58,105 nucleotides of DNA from contig VEQP01000018.1 of NCBI GenBank assembly GCA_018883185.1, positions 1 to 58,105 on the forward strand, in the 5' to 3' direction. The stretch comes from Nevskiaceae bacterium (lineage in GTDB: Bacteria; Pseudomonadota; Gammaproteobacteria; Steroidobacterales; Steroidobacteraceae). Shown piece after piece: positions 24,388 to 32,675 of the stretch (positions are counted from its first letter, which is position 1; each line of letters begins with the position of its first letter). The translations under genes were made by a program, and so were the position numbers. The notes under the pieces were generated by a model. The model had not been told where the DNA came from. It worked only from the letters and a program-made list of their open reading frames with translations, and made no database searches.

Positions 24388-25037
24388 GTTTGTCGCTAGG
24401 CCGATTTCACGAGATCAGCATCAGCACCACGGATCTCGAGGCGTCGCTGCGGTTTTACACACTGCTGGGCTTTAGGCAGGCTGAAGTGCTCGACGTCTGG
24501 CCCCACCCCTACGGCGTGGTAGTCGCCGACGAGTTGATCATCGGCCTACATCAATACCGTTTCCCCTCACCCTCGTTCACCACGGTGCATCCGGCGTTGA
24601 ACGATGCGCTCGAGAGTTACCGTGAGGCCGGCGCAGTGATCGCTTTCGCCAAGACGGGCCCGGACTGCTTCAATGAATTCGGCTTCCGCGATCCGGCGGG
24701 GAACATGGTGACCTTGCTGGAGCGAGCGACGCATCGACATGCGGCGCACACCCACGGCTCCGAAGACACCGGCGAGACCCTCGGTCGGTTCGTGGCCTTC
24801 AGTCTGCCGTCGGCGGCACCGGAGATCAGCACAGGCTTCTGGCAAGCTCTCGGTGCCACCCCACGATCGCTAGCGGCCGAATGGAAAGCGATCGGCCTCA
24901 GCGCCGCAGGGCTGCCGCTCGCCATCCATGACGAGTCGGAGTGCCAAGATCCCTGTTTGGTTTTTCAGCGACGCGGGCTGGAGTCCCGTACACGACTCGA
25001 GTCGACCGAAGGCACGACGCTGATGATCGTTGCGTAG
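24384..25037 (+). CDS. Protein with two VOC (glyoxalase-like) domains
   Basis: 217 residues. The first VOC domain (about residues 4-115) begins LGRFHEISISTTDLEASLRFYTLLGF and ends with FGFRDPAGNMVTLLE; the second (about 133-215) begins GRFVAFSLPSA and is more diverged. VOC proteins bind a metal between beta-alpha-beta modules and act as isomerases, dioxygenases or resistance proteins. The GTG start overlaps the oligopeptidase stop (GTGA, 24384-24387). It closes the pyrE-led string and converges on the ATP-grasp gene. The substrate is unknown. Confidence 0.85.
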   Translation: MSLSLGRFHEISISTTDLEASLRFYTLLGFRQAEVLDVWPHPYGVVVADELIIGLHQYRFPSPSFTTVHPALNDALESYREAGAVIAFAKTGPDCFNEFGFRDPAGNMVTLLERATHRHAAHTHGSEDTGETLGRFVAFSLPSAAPEISTGFWQALGATPRSLAAEWKAIGLSAAGLPLAIHDESECQDPCLVFQRRGLESRTRLESTEGTTLMIVA

Positions 25038-25054
25038 AGAGATACTCAGCGCGG

Positions 25055-25900
25055 TCAGAGGCGCTTGAGTTCGCGGCGCACCGCCGCCACCAAACGCTCG
25101 AGTGCCTGCGGGCTCTGCAGCAAGAACAACGAGGGTTCGATCAACTCGAGCTCCATCACCACCGGCTGCCCGTCCGGGCCGGGCGCCACATCGACTCGGG
25201 CGTAGAGCAAGTCCGCCGCGAATGGCGCAAGTGCCGCCGTGCCGAGAGACCTCTCAGCCGCTGTTAGACCAATCGCCTCCGACACCACTTCAACGCCGCC
25301 CGCAAAACGCGGCGTCTTGCGCACGGCGTGAGTGAACTCGCCATCGATCCATACGAGAGCGCGCTCGCCGTAATCCTCGACCGAGGGCAGATAGGGCTGA
25401 ACAAGTAGATCGCGTTGGGTCGCAAACACTCGAGTCTGCGCATCGACCTCAGCGTCGAGCGTTGTAAATCGATAGGTCTCGAAAGACGCAGCGCCCACGG
25501 CAGGCTTCACTACCACATCATGCCACCCGCGGCGGCCACACAGCTCGCTGAGCGAGCCGCTCCAGCCGCGTGTCAGCAACTCCGTGGGCGTCACGGGCAC
25601 GCCGCGGCCGGCAAGCTCGAGCAGATATCGTTTGTGCAGATTCCCGAGCAGCACCGACGCGGAATTCCACAATGGAGCAACGGCTGCGACCTCGCGTACC
25701 CACCCGGCAAAGGCATCGAGTGCATGAATGTAGTTCCAGGTTGAACGCACCAGCGTAGGCACAGGTTCGCGCCACTGCGCAGCGTCGTCCCAAGCAGCCA
25801 TGCGTGCCTCGACACCGACCGCTTGCAAAGCCTCGAGCAGCAGATCCTCATCGACGTCGGGCTCCGGCAACGGCCGGCATGTCGCGATGTTCAGACGCAT
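25055..25900 (-). CDS. ATP-grasp domain protein (RimK/DcsG-like)
   Basis: 281 residues. After an N-terminal domain (LPEPDVDEDLLLEALQAVGVEARMAAWDD), the ATP-grasp part shows WHDVVVKPAVGAASFETYRF (lysine binding the phosphates), DLLVQPYLPSVEDYGERALVWIDGEFTHAV and the metal-binding RVDVAPGPDGQPVVMELELIEPSLF near residue 240-265. It resembles the ATP-grasp enzymes related to cycloserine synthesis DcsG, which join a carboxylate to an amine or thiol. No biosynthetic cluster surrounds it. The ATG at 25900 overlaps the CorC-type gene's stop as TGATG; a longer frame upstream is not supported. Confidence 0.88.
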   Translation of the reverse strand: MRLNIATCRPLPEPDVDEDLLLEALQAVGVEARMAAWDDAAQWREPVPTLVRSTWNYIHALDAFAGWVREVAAVAPLWNSASVLLGNLHKRYLLELAGRGVPVTPTELLTRGWSGSLSELCGRRGWHDVVVKPAVGAASFETYRFTTLDAEVDAQTRVFATQRDLLVQPYLPSVEDYGERALVWIDGEFTHAVRKTPRFAGGVEVVSEAIGLTAAERSLGTAALAPFAADLLYARVDVAPGPDGQPVVMELELIEPSLFLLQSPQALERLVAAVRRELKRL

Positions 25901-27189
25901 CAGCGACCCGTTTGCATGATCAGCAATTTGTCGATGCGCATACCGTCCATGTCGATGACTTCGATGCGCAAGTCGCGCCAAGAGAGCACATCACCGGCTT
26001 TGGGAATCCGGCCGAGCCGAGCAAGTACGAAACCAGCGAGGGTGTGATAGTCCGAGCGTACAGAGGTCATGTCCCGACGCCCAAGTCGCTGCTGCACTTC
26101 CTCGATACCGAGGTGTCCGTCGACGAGCCAACTGCCATCCTCACGACGCTGCATCTCTGCGCGTTCGCGGGTGCCGAGATCGGGCAGCTCGCCGGCAATG
26201 GCCCGCAGGATGTCGATCGGTGTCGCCACGCCCTCGATAGCCCCGTATTCGTCGGTCACCACCGCAAGATGCGAACTCGACTTCTGGAACTGGTCGAGCA
26301 ACTGCATCGCCGTGATGCCGACCGGCACGAACAACGGAGTCTCGATGTCCTTGTCCGTATCGAGCTGACCATGGCGCAGCGCCTCGCTCAAGGTGGCGAG
26401 CGTCACCATGCCGAGCGCCTCATCGAGCGAGCCCCGGGCGACGAGGAAGCGGGCATGGCCGCTGTCGCGTGCCTGCTGCCACAAGGCCGGCAGCGATTCA
26501 TCCAGATCCAGCCAGAACACGTCAGTTCGCGGCACCATGATCGACTCGACCTTGCGATCAGCCAGTGCGAGCACGCCTTCGATCAGTCGCCGCTCGGAGG
26601 CGAGAAACACGCCGGTACGGGCGCCCTCAGCAATGAGCGCGCGAACCTCGTCTTCTGTCACCGACGCCGCAGGCGCTGCCGACACCGGCAGAATCCTGAG
26701 GATCGAGTCAACGGAAATGCGCAACAGCCACACCAGCGGCAACATCAGCCGCGCGAACACGGCCATGATGGGCGCGACGGCAATCGCCAGCGATTCAGCG
26801 TGGGTTAGCGCGATGCGCTTCGGCACCAATTCGCCAAATACCAGCGTACCGAAGGTCACCAACAGAACGACTACGCCGAATGCGAGCTCTTCGGTGACGT
26901 CGGCATCGACGCCGCGGGCTGCGAACCACCCGCCAAGCGCCTCGGCAAAGGTCGCGCCGCTGTACACGCCGGTGAGTATGCCGATGAGTGTGATGCCCAC
27001 CTGCACCGCAGAAAGAAACGCGGTGGAGTCGGCGAGCAGCTCGAGTGCCAGTCTTGCGCCGCGGCTACCGCGTTCGGCCGAAGACTGCAGGCGACCACGC
27101 TTGGCGGACACCAACGCCATCTCGGCCAGCGCGAAGAAGCCGTTGAGCAGAACCAACAGCAGGATGATCAGCGATTCGGCAACCAGCAT
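25900..27189 (-). CDS. HlyC/CorC (CNNM) family membrane protein with CBS pair
   Basis: 429 residues. The N-terminal DUF21/CNNM region (about 1-190) has four membrane helices: LVAESLIILLLVLLNGFFALAEMALVSAKR and ELVPKRIALTHAESLAI. Two CBS domains (about 210-340) follow, with IMVPRTDVFWLDLDE and SHLAVVTDEYGAIEGVATPIDILRAIAGEL, then the C-terminal transporter-associated domain (YHTLAGFVLARLGRIPKAGD). Family members are involved in Mg2+ or Co2+ handling. One-base overlaps (TGATG) link it to the ATP-grasp gene downstream and the MFS gene upstream. Confidence 0.93.
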   Translation of the reverse strand: MLVAESLIILLLVLLNGFFALAEMALVSAKRGRLQSSAERGSRGARLALELLADSTAFLSAVQVGITLIGILTGVYSGATFAEALGGWFAARGVDADVTEELAFGVVVLLVTFGTLVFGELVPKRIALTHAESLAIAVAPIMAVFARLMLPLVWLLRISVDSILRILPVSAAPAASVTEDEVRALIAEGARTGVFLASERRLIEGVLALADRKVESIMVPRTDVFWLDLDESLPALWQQARDSGHARFLVARGSLDEALGMVTLATLSEALRHGQLDTDKDIETPLFVPVGITAMQLLDQFQKSSSHLAVVTDEYGAIEGVATPIDILRAIAGELPDLGTRERAEMQRREDGSWLVDGHLGIEEVQQRLGRRDMTSVRSDYHTLAGFVLARLGRIPKAGDVLSWRDLRIEVIDMDGMRIDKLLIMQTGR

Positions 27190-28481
27190 CAGGCGTTACT
27201 GCGAGTCCGCAACAAATAAATCCCGAATGCCATGATAGCGAGGTTGACGACACCAATGAGGAAGAACGGCGCACCCTGACTGAGCACGTCGTACAGCCAG
27301 CCGCCGATAGACGTAGTAAACAAAATGCCGCAAGACGCAAAAACACCCGCGAGACCAAACACGGCCCCTCGCACGTCCTGAGGCGCCTCCTGGCCAAGCA
27401 CTGTTTGGCTCGCGATGATGGCGCAGATTTGTCCCGTACCGAGCAGGATCGCCACAAGCGTGATCCACTCGCTTTGCGGATCACCGACGAAACCACCCGC
27501 CATGTACCCAACGCCGGCGATCGCCATAGCGACCACACCCGCCTTGACACGATTCATCTTATCGAGCGCAAGACCAAAGAAAATGGCGAACACGAGACCT
27601 GCGGAATTGGCGATGACATAGGGTTTGGTGGCGGCCGAGACCGCTTCGGCCACCGTTTGACCGTTGGCAATGGCCGTCTGCTGCAAGCGAGCGCTGAAGA
27701 AGGTGCCGATGACGATGCGATCGGCAAAAGAAACGAACTGCAGCATGTAGGCAAACCAGATTCGCGGATTGGCTCGCGCGGCCTGCACGCCAGTTCGCAG
27801 CACGGTGCTCAAGGGCTCACGTTCACCCAGCTCACTCGGCGTACCCCGCCGTAAGCCGAGCCAGCACAACATCGCCGTTAGCAAACACAGGCCCGCCGCA
27901 ATGCCAAGCGTGATGCGCCCCGCCATGACCGCGTCCATGCCGTCCGCAGCCAGGCGCTGCGGTACCTTGCCGAGCACCAGCACCGCCAGCGTGGCACCGA
28001 GACCCTGACAAAAGCCGGTGATACCCACGAACAGACCGCGTGACTCCTCACGAGGGATGTCGGCCAGCACCGTCGCCAACATGCAACCGACGGCCGCCAC
28101 ACCAACGGAGAAAAACAACGCGCAGGCCAATAACTGCGGAAAGGTGCGCGCCAACGGATAGAGAAAAAACCCGGCCGCTAGCCAAAGAAAACCGAGCGCG
28201 TAGACAGGCCGTCTGCCTATTTTGTCTGACAGGGCGCCAAACGGCGCCACGAGCAGCAATGAGACGATCTCGTTGCTGAAGCCCAAAAGACCCAACACCC
28301 GCCCCTGCTGATCGGCGGGCACATCGAGGTTGGCATTGAGCAAATACGGCTGAATGAAGCTGACGAAGGCCAGCATACCGATCGTGATGAATGCCGCGAA
28401 AAGATAGGTACGTGCATTCCAGCGCGTGTACCCGGGCGAAAGCCGGACAGGCCCCAATCGAACGTCGGTCGAGCTGGTCAT
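27189..28481 (-). CDS. MFS transporter (paralog of 37752-39050)
   Basis: 430 residues, twelve helices. The sequence FVSFIQPYLLNANLDVPADQQG, the loop GALSDKIGRRPVYALG, GVAAVGCMLATVLAD and IIASQTVLGQEAPQDVRGAV recur in the MFS protein at 37752-39050, so both belong to one uncommon subfamily. Substrate unknown. I chose the ATG at 28481 over in-frame ATGs at 28490 and 28505 because TACGAT ends seven bases upstream of it. It is divergent from the MBL hydrolase gene and overlaps the CorC-type gene by one base. Confidence 0.88.
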   Translation of the reverse strand: MTSSTDVRLGPVRLSPGYTRWNARTYLFAAFITIGMLAFVSFIQPYLLNANLDVPADQQGRVLGLLGFSNEIVSLLLVAPFGALSDKIGRRPVYALGFLWLAAGFFLYPLARTFPQLLACALFFSVGVAAVGCMLATVLADIPREESRGLFVGITGFCQGLGATLAVLVLGKVPQRLAADGMDAVMAGRITLGIAAGLCLLTAMLCWLGLRRGTPSELGEREPLSTVLRTGVQAARANPRIWFAYMLQFVSFADRIVIGTFFSARLQQTAIANGQTVAEAVSAATKPYVIANSAGLVFAIFFGLALDKMNRVKAGVVAMAIAGVGYMAGGFVGDPQSEWITLVAILLGTGQICAIIASQTVLGQEAPQDVRGAVFGLAGVFASCGILFTTSIGGWLYDVLSQGAPFFLIGVVNLAIMAFGIYLLRTRSNA

Positions 28482-28488
28482 GCGGGGC

Positions 28489-28494
28489 ATCGTA
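28489..28494 (-). promoter_or_regulatory. Candidate MFS -10 element, leaderless start
   Basis: TACGAT on the minus strand ends seven bases before the ATG at 28481; no Shine-Dalgarno sequence intervenes. Confidence 0.35.
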
Positions 28495-28529
28495 TGCCGC
28501 AGCATGGAACCGCGCCAGCCAAATACGGC

Positions 28530-28535
28530 TATCCT
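28530..28535 (+). promoter_or_regulatory. Candidate MBL hydrolase -10 element, leaderless start
   Basis: TATCCT ends six bases before the ATG at 28542; no Shine-Dalgarno sequence intervenes. Confidence 0.4.
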
Positions 28536-28541
28536 ACGGTC

Positions 28542-29429
28542 ATGGCTGAAAGCCCTTGCTCACTGAACGTCGGGTCGGTCCGAGTGGACGCGGTAGTCGA
28601 GTTGGCGACGGTACCGTTGCCGTTCGCACACTTCCTGCCCGACGCCACTGCGGAAGCTATTGCTGCCGAAGCCGAGTGGCTAAAGCCGCGATTTGCCGAT
28701 GCTGCCTTGACACACGGTTTGCTGAGTTTCCACACCTATGTGCTGCGCAGCGAGACCTGCACCATCCTCGTCGATACCTGCATCGGCAACCACAAGGACC
28801 GAGGCGGTCACGCCGGCTTTCACCGCCTGACGACCGATTGGCTACGGAATCTGCATCAGCTCGGTGTCGCACCGGAGAGCGTTGATTACGTGATGTGCAC
28901 GCACATGCACGGCGACCACGTCGGCTGGAACACCCGGCTGATGAACGGCCGCTGGGTGCCCACCTTCCCGAACGCCCGCTACGTCTTCGCACGGCAGGAG
29001 TTCGAACACCGCGCGCAGCTGCGGGCCCTGAACCCGGGCGCCGACTATGGCGTCTACGCTGATAGCGTGCTGCCCGTAATCGAAAGCGGTCAAGCTGACC
29101 TGGTCGAGAGTGATCACGAGGTGGAAGGGTTGCTCCGGCTCGAGGCGGCGCCGGGACATACGCCGGGAAACGTCGTCATTCACCTGCAAGCTGACCGCGG
29201 GCACGCCGTGCTCAGCGGCGATGTCATCCATCACCCCCTGCAGGTCAAATATCCGGAGTGGTCAGCCGCGTTCTGCGAGGACCGGGCAGCCTCCGCAGCC
29301 TGTCGCCGGCGCTTCGTCGAGACACATGCCGACACCGACACTTTGATATTGCCCGCCCATTTTCCGGCGCCGACGGCGGGGTTCATCCGCAGTCACGGAA
29401 ATCGTTGGCGGTACTCTTTTGCAGACTGA
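28542..29429 (+). CDS. MBL-fold metallo-hydrolase
   Basis: 295 residues. The zinc-binding motif HMHGDHVGW (HxHxDH) is at about residues 125-133, with further ligands in EAAPGHTPGN, LSGDVIHH and the late His of ILPAHFPAP. The fold and length suit the lactonase/hydrolase branch of the metallo-beta-lactamase superfamily, such as AttM- or AiiA-like proteins, but substrate cannot be read from sequence. I start at the ATG at 28542 (AESPCSLNVG) rather than the in-frame ATG at 28494, since TATCCT ends six bases before 28542. The TerC gene follows after about 70 bases. Confidence 0.9.
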   Translation: MAESPCSLNVGSVRVDAVVELATVPLPFAHFLPDATAEAIAAEAEWLKPRFADAALTHGLLSFHTYVLRSETCTILVDTCIGNHKDRGGHAGFHRLTTDWLRNLHQLGVAPESVDYVMCTHMHGDHVGWNTRLMNGRWVPTFPNARYVFARQEFEHRAQLRALNPGADYGVYADSVLPVIESGQADLVESDHEVEGLLRLEAAPGHTPGNVVIHLQADRGHAVLSGDVIHHPLQVKYPEWSAAFCEDRAASAACRRRFVETHADTDTLILPAHFPAPTAGFIRSHGNRWRYSFAD

Positions 29430-29439
29430 CCTCGCAGGG

Positions 29440-29479
29440 TAAGATTGCGGCCCCCACGGACTGGGGCCTGACCCCGCAA
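29440..29479 (+). promoter_or_regulatory. Structured leader before terC
   Basis: A TAAGAT -10-like hexamer (29440-29445) is followed by an outer stem TTGCGG/CCGCAA (29445-29450 with 29474-29479) and an inner stem GGCCCC/GGGGCC (29449-29454 with 29463-29468). An alternative GGGG/CCCC hairpin (29463-29466 with 29472-29475) excludes the inner stem. This could be a switch, but it does not look like the manganese (yybP-ykoY) riboswitch. Confidence 0.3.
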
Positions 29480-29498
29480 CCTACGGATATCGTTGTCA

Positions 29499-30521
29499 AT
29501 GGAAGACATCCTGCTGCTGCCTTTGGCGGATTACTGGTGGGCCTATGCGGGCTTCATCACCGGTTTGCTGCTGATTCTCGCCTTCGACCTCGGTGTCTTC
29601 AGCAAGCCCGGCACGCTGCCGACGCTACGGGCAGCGATTGTGCGCAGCATCTGTTTCGTGCTGCTCGCGCTCGCATTCAACTACGGCCTCTACCAGTTCC
29701 TGCTCTACGAACTGCCGACGCGGCCGGATCTCGTCGGTCTCGACCACGCGCAGCTGGCGCGTGACACCTCGCTCGAGTTCCTCGCCGGTTATGTGGTCGA
29801 GTACGCCTTGGCGATCGACAACGTGTTCGTGTTCGTTGCCGTCTTTTCGTACTTTGCGGTACCGCCGCAGTATCAACAGAAAGTGCTGTTCTACGGCATC
29901 ATGGGCGCGATCCTGTTCCGTGCCCTGTTCATCTCGCTCGGCTCCATTCTCATGCAGTACGAGTGGGTCGTGGCCATCTTCGGGATTTTCCTGATCCTCA
30001 CGGGACTCAAGATCCTGTTCCTACCCGAGAAGCCCATCGACCCGTCGCGTAACCCAGTGATTCTCGGCATCAAGCGCATCTTCCCCGTCACCCCCGCCTT
30101 CCATGGCGACAAGTTCTGGGTGGAGATCGACGGCAAGACCTGGGTCACACCGCTGTTCGTGGCGCTGGCATTCATCGAATTCAGCGACATCATCTTCGCC
30201 ATCGATTCGGTGCCGGCGATTTTTGCGCTGACCAACGAACCGTTCATCGTCTTCACCTCAAACATCTTCGCCATCATCGGACTGCGGTCGCTCTTCTTCG
30301 TGCTGCAGAGCATGGTGAAGGCGTTCCTGTTCCTGAAGTACGGTCTCGGCGTGATTCTCGTCTTCGTGGGCCTGAAGATGGTGTGGCTCAATCAGGCGTT
30401 CGGCGGCAAGTTCCCGATCAGCTGGTCGCTGCTGATTATCGGCTCGATACTGGCGGTGTCGATCCTGGTGTCTATCGCTTGGAACAGGGTTCGAGGAGCT
30501 GAGGACAAAGACCCGACCTGA
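29499..30521 (+). CDS. TerC family membrane protein (Alx-like)
   Basis: 340 residues with about nine membrane helices. Signature parts are LAFDLGVFSK, LEFLAGYVVEYALAIDNVFVF and IEFSDIIFAIDSVPAIFALT, whose acidic residues inside helices suggest cation transport; Alx of E. coli exports manganese. A large loop (about 195-215, PAFHGDKFWVEIDGKTWVTP) is typical of the longer Alx-type members. I use the ATG at 29499 rather than a TTG two codons upstream. A structured leader precedes it. It is probably a stand-alone gene. Confidence 0.93.
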   Translation: MEDILLLPLADYWWAYAGFITGLLLILAFDLGVFSKPGTLPTLRAAIVRSICFVLLALAFNYGLYQFLLYELPTRPDLVGLDHAQLARDTSLEFLAGYVVEYALAIDNVFVFVAVFSYFAVPPQYQQKVLFYGIMGAILFRALFISLGSILMQYEWVVAIFGIFLILTGLKILFLPEKPIDPSRNPVILGIKRIFPVTPAFHGDKFWVEIDGKTWVTPLFVALAFIEFSDIIFAIDSVPAIFALTNEPFIVFTSNIFAIIGLRSLFFVLQSMVKAFLFLKYGLGVILVFVGLKMVWLNQAFGGKFPISWSLLIIGSILAVSILVSIAWNRVRGAEDKDPT

Positions 30522-30546
30522 CCTTCGCGGCGCGCGCCAGCAGCCC

Positions 30547-31422
30547 TCAGCAGGTGAGCAAAAACTCGTCGAGCGCGCGACGGCTTTCGGGCTCGTCCAG
30601 CGTCGGCGTGTGCCCCCGCTGCGGGATCGTCACCCGCTGAAGCTGCGGCAGCATCGCTCGCATCCGCTCGAGCGTGGTGTCATCGAGCAGATCCGACAAC
30701 TCGCCGCGCAGCACGAGCAGCGGTAAACCCTCGAGCGCTGCGAACGCACCCCAGAAGTCGGGTACCGGCATGGATGTGTCGCGCAACGCCTTGCCGAGCA
30801 AAGGATCCATGTCGCGCACGATGCGACCGGGCGCTTCCTCGTGGTAGATCTGTCGCGTGAAGCTCTGCCACTGCTCGCTCGTGAAGTCCGGCATCACGTG
30901 CGCGTAGCCGCTGCGAGTATCCGCTTCAGCCTGTTCCCAACGGCTCACCACCGCAGCCGTGCCTACGGAACTTGCAATGCGCATCATGCCGACCGGACTG
31001 AACTGCGGGCCGATATCGTTCATCACTAGCCCCGCGAGCCGAGCACGGTGCTCCGCGCCGATAAACATACCGACGAGACCGCCCAGCGAAGTGCCGACGA
31101 TCACCACGCGCGACAGTTGCAGGAAGTCGAGCCACGCTACGATGTCGGAGACGTAGACATCCAGCCGGTAGTTGCGCCAATCGGGGTCATGATCCGATCG
31201 GCCGCGGCCGCGAAGATCCGGCGTCAATACCTCGCGCGTCGCCGACAAGTGCAGCGCCAGCGATTCGAAGTCGCGGCAATTGCGAGTCAAACCCGGGATA
31301 CAGACGACCGGCACCCGGTCGTTGGTGACGGCGCCGCCCCGGCGACGCGGATAACGGCGTGCGTACAGCTGCAATCCGCCCGGTCGCCGTAACGACAATT
31401 CCTGCCAGACCGTCTCGCTCAC
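30547..31422 (-). CDS. Alpha/beta fold hydrolase
   Basis: 291 residues, single alpha/beta hydrolase domain. The oxyanion region is [21 protein letters not shown], the nucleophile elbow GTSLGGLVG (Ser about residue 109), the acid probably Asp in [13 protein letters not shown] and the His in [14 protein letters not shown]. The [14 protein letters not shown] segment resembles haloperoxidase or esterase members. Substrate unknown. The start overlaps the stop of the VOC gene upstream by four bases, so SDR, VOC and hydrolase form one transcript on the minus strand. Confidence 0.9.
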   Translation of the reverse strand: MSETVWQELSLRRPGGLQLYARRYPRRRGGAVTNDRVPVVCIPGLTRNCRDFESLALHLSATREVLTPDLRGRGRSDHDPDWRNYRLDVYVSDIVAWLDFLQLSRVVIVGTSLGGLVGMFIGAEHRARLAGLVMNDIGPQFSPVGMMRIASSVGTAAVVSRWEQAEADTRSGYAHVMPDFTSEQWQSFTRQIYHEEAPGRIVRDMDPLLGKALRDTSMPVPDFWGAFAALEGLPLLVLRGELSDLLDDTTLERMRAMLPQLQRVTIPQRGHTPTLDEPESRRALDEFLLTC

Positions 31423-31844
31423 TTGGCAAACAGGCGCGAAGGGTCGCGAAACGCCTTGAACTCGAGCGCGTTGCCCGACGGGTCATACAAGAAGAAGGTG
31501 GCCTGCTCGCCGACCAAGCCCGCAAAACGAATGCCGGGCTCGATCACGAACGAGGCCCCGGATGAGCGCAGGCGTTCGGCGAGTTGCTGCCAACGGTCCC
31601 ACTCCAACACCACACCAAAATGCGGCACGGGCACGTGTTTGCCGTCCACTTCATTGGTATGCAGCGGCTCGACGAATGGCTCACGCCCGGGCTCGAGATG
31701 TGCGACGAGCTGATGGCCAAAAAAATCGAAGTCCACCCACTCCGCAGCAGAACGACCTTCCGGGCAACCAAACAGTTGGCCATAGAAATTCCGGGCGGCC
31801 TGCAGGTCGTGTACCGGAATGGCGAGATGGAAGGGTTGCAGCAT
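31419..31844 (-). CDS. VOC family protein
   Basis: 141 residues, one glyoxalase/dioxygenase-like domain: [27 protein letters not shown] at the start, [33 protein letters not shown] and [16 protein letters not shown] at the end. His and Glu positions fit metal binding. It starts with the ATG at 31844, which overlaps the SDR stop by one base (TGATG); a longer frame runs through the SDR gene and is rejected. It overlaps the hydrolase gene by four bases. The enzymatic role is unknown. Confidence 0.88.
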   Translation of the reverse strand: MLQPFHLAIPVHDLQAARNFYGQLFGCPEGRSAAEWVDFDFFGHQLVAHLEPGREPFVEPLHTNEVDGKHVPVPHFGVVLEWDRWQQLAERLRSSGASFVIEPGIRFAGLVGEQATFFLYDPSGNALEFKAFRDPSRLFAK

Positions 31845-32671
31845 CAGGCCCCCCGATTGAGCAAGCGCGGCAGCAAGGACTGGAAGCGCTGTGGCATCAG
31901 TCGCTTCAGTCGCCAAAGATTGCGGTAGCGCGCGGGATGAACGAAGTGGGTCTGGCCACGAGCTGCAGCCGACAACATCAGCTCGGCCATTTCCTCGGCC
32001 TTGATGCCGGACGTATCGATCAAACGGCGCGCAGCGCTCAAGGTGCGCTCGGATCCACGGGCCGTCTCCATCAGTCGCGTTTGAAAGAACCCCGGCATTG
32101 CCGCCGTGACCGCCACGCCATAGGCGGCATACTCCTGCATCAGCGATTCGCTTAGTGCCACCACCGCAGCTTTCGAAGCGTTGTAAGCCGACATCTGCGC
32201 GCCGGTGCAGAAGCTCGCGGCGCTGGCGATGTTGATGATCATGCCACCCTTACCGCGCGCCATATGCTGGATGACGGCGCGGCAACTGTTGGCGACGCCG
32301 TGCACGTTGATGTCGAACTGCCAAGCCCACTCTTCGGGCGTGCTGGCATGGAACGGCCCGGCGATCGCCACGCCAGCACAGTGGATCGCCAAATCGAGAC
32401 CACCCGCCGTCGACACCGCGGCATCGACGATGGCACGCACCGCCTCGGCATCACGAACATCACACGGTGCAGCGGCCACACGAGCGCCATCGCGCGCAAA
32501 GCCTGCCGCCACGAGATCGAGACGCGGACCGTCGACGTCGGTCAGGAACAGTTGCCAACCTTCCCGAGCGAGGATCTCCGCACAGGCGAGGCCGAGACCA
32601 CTCGCGGCGCCGGTGATGAAGACGCGTCTCTGGGGGAACCTTTGGGACAAATTGCTGGCGGCGCTCGTCAT
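31844..32671 (-). CDS. SDR family NAD(P)-dependent oxidoreductase
   Basis: 275 residues, classical short-chain dehydrogenase. The nucleotide motif is [17 protein letters not shown] (TGxxxGxG), NAG-equivalent HCAGVAIAG, catalytic Ser in [15 protein letters not shown], and YNASK (Tyr and Lys). The C-terminal part carries [17 protein letters not shown]. Substrate unknown. TACCCT on the minus strand ends six bases before the ATG, inside the last codons of the photolyase gene, so it may have its own leaderless promoter although only four bases separate it from that gene. Confidence 0.92.
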   Translation of the reverse strand: MTSAASNLSQRFPQRRVFITGAASGLGLACAEILAREGWQLFLTDVDGPRLDLVAAGFARDGARVAAAPCDVRDAEAVRAIVDAAVSTAGGLDLAIHCAGVAIAGPFHASTPEEWAWQFDINVHGVANSCRAVIQHMARGKGGMIINIASAASFCTGAQMSAYNASKAAVVALSESLMQEYAAYGVAVTAAMPGFFQTRLMETARGSERTLSAARRLIDTSGIKAEEMAELMLSAAARGQTHFVHPARYRNLWRLKRLMPQRFQSLLPRLLNRGA

Positions 32672-32675
32672 GGCG

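Noticed and set aside
29440..29498. Manganese (yybP-ykoY) riboswitch before terC
   Set aside because: The leader is short and lacks the conserved loop sequences of that class as I know them; only a generic hairpin set is present.
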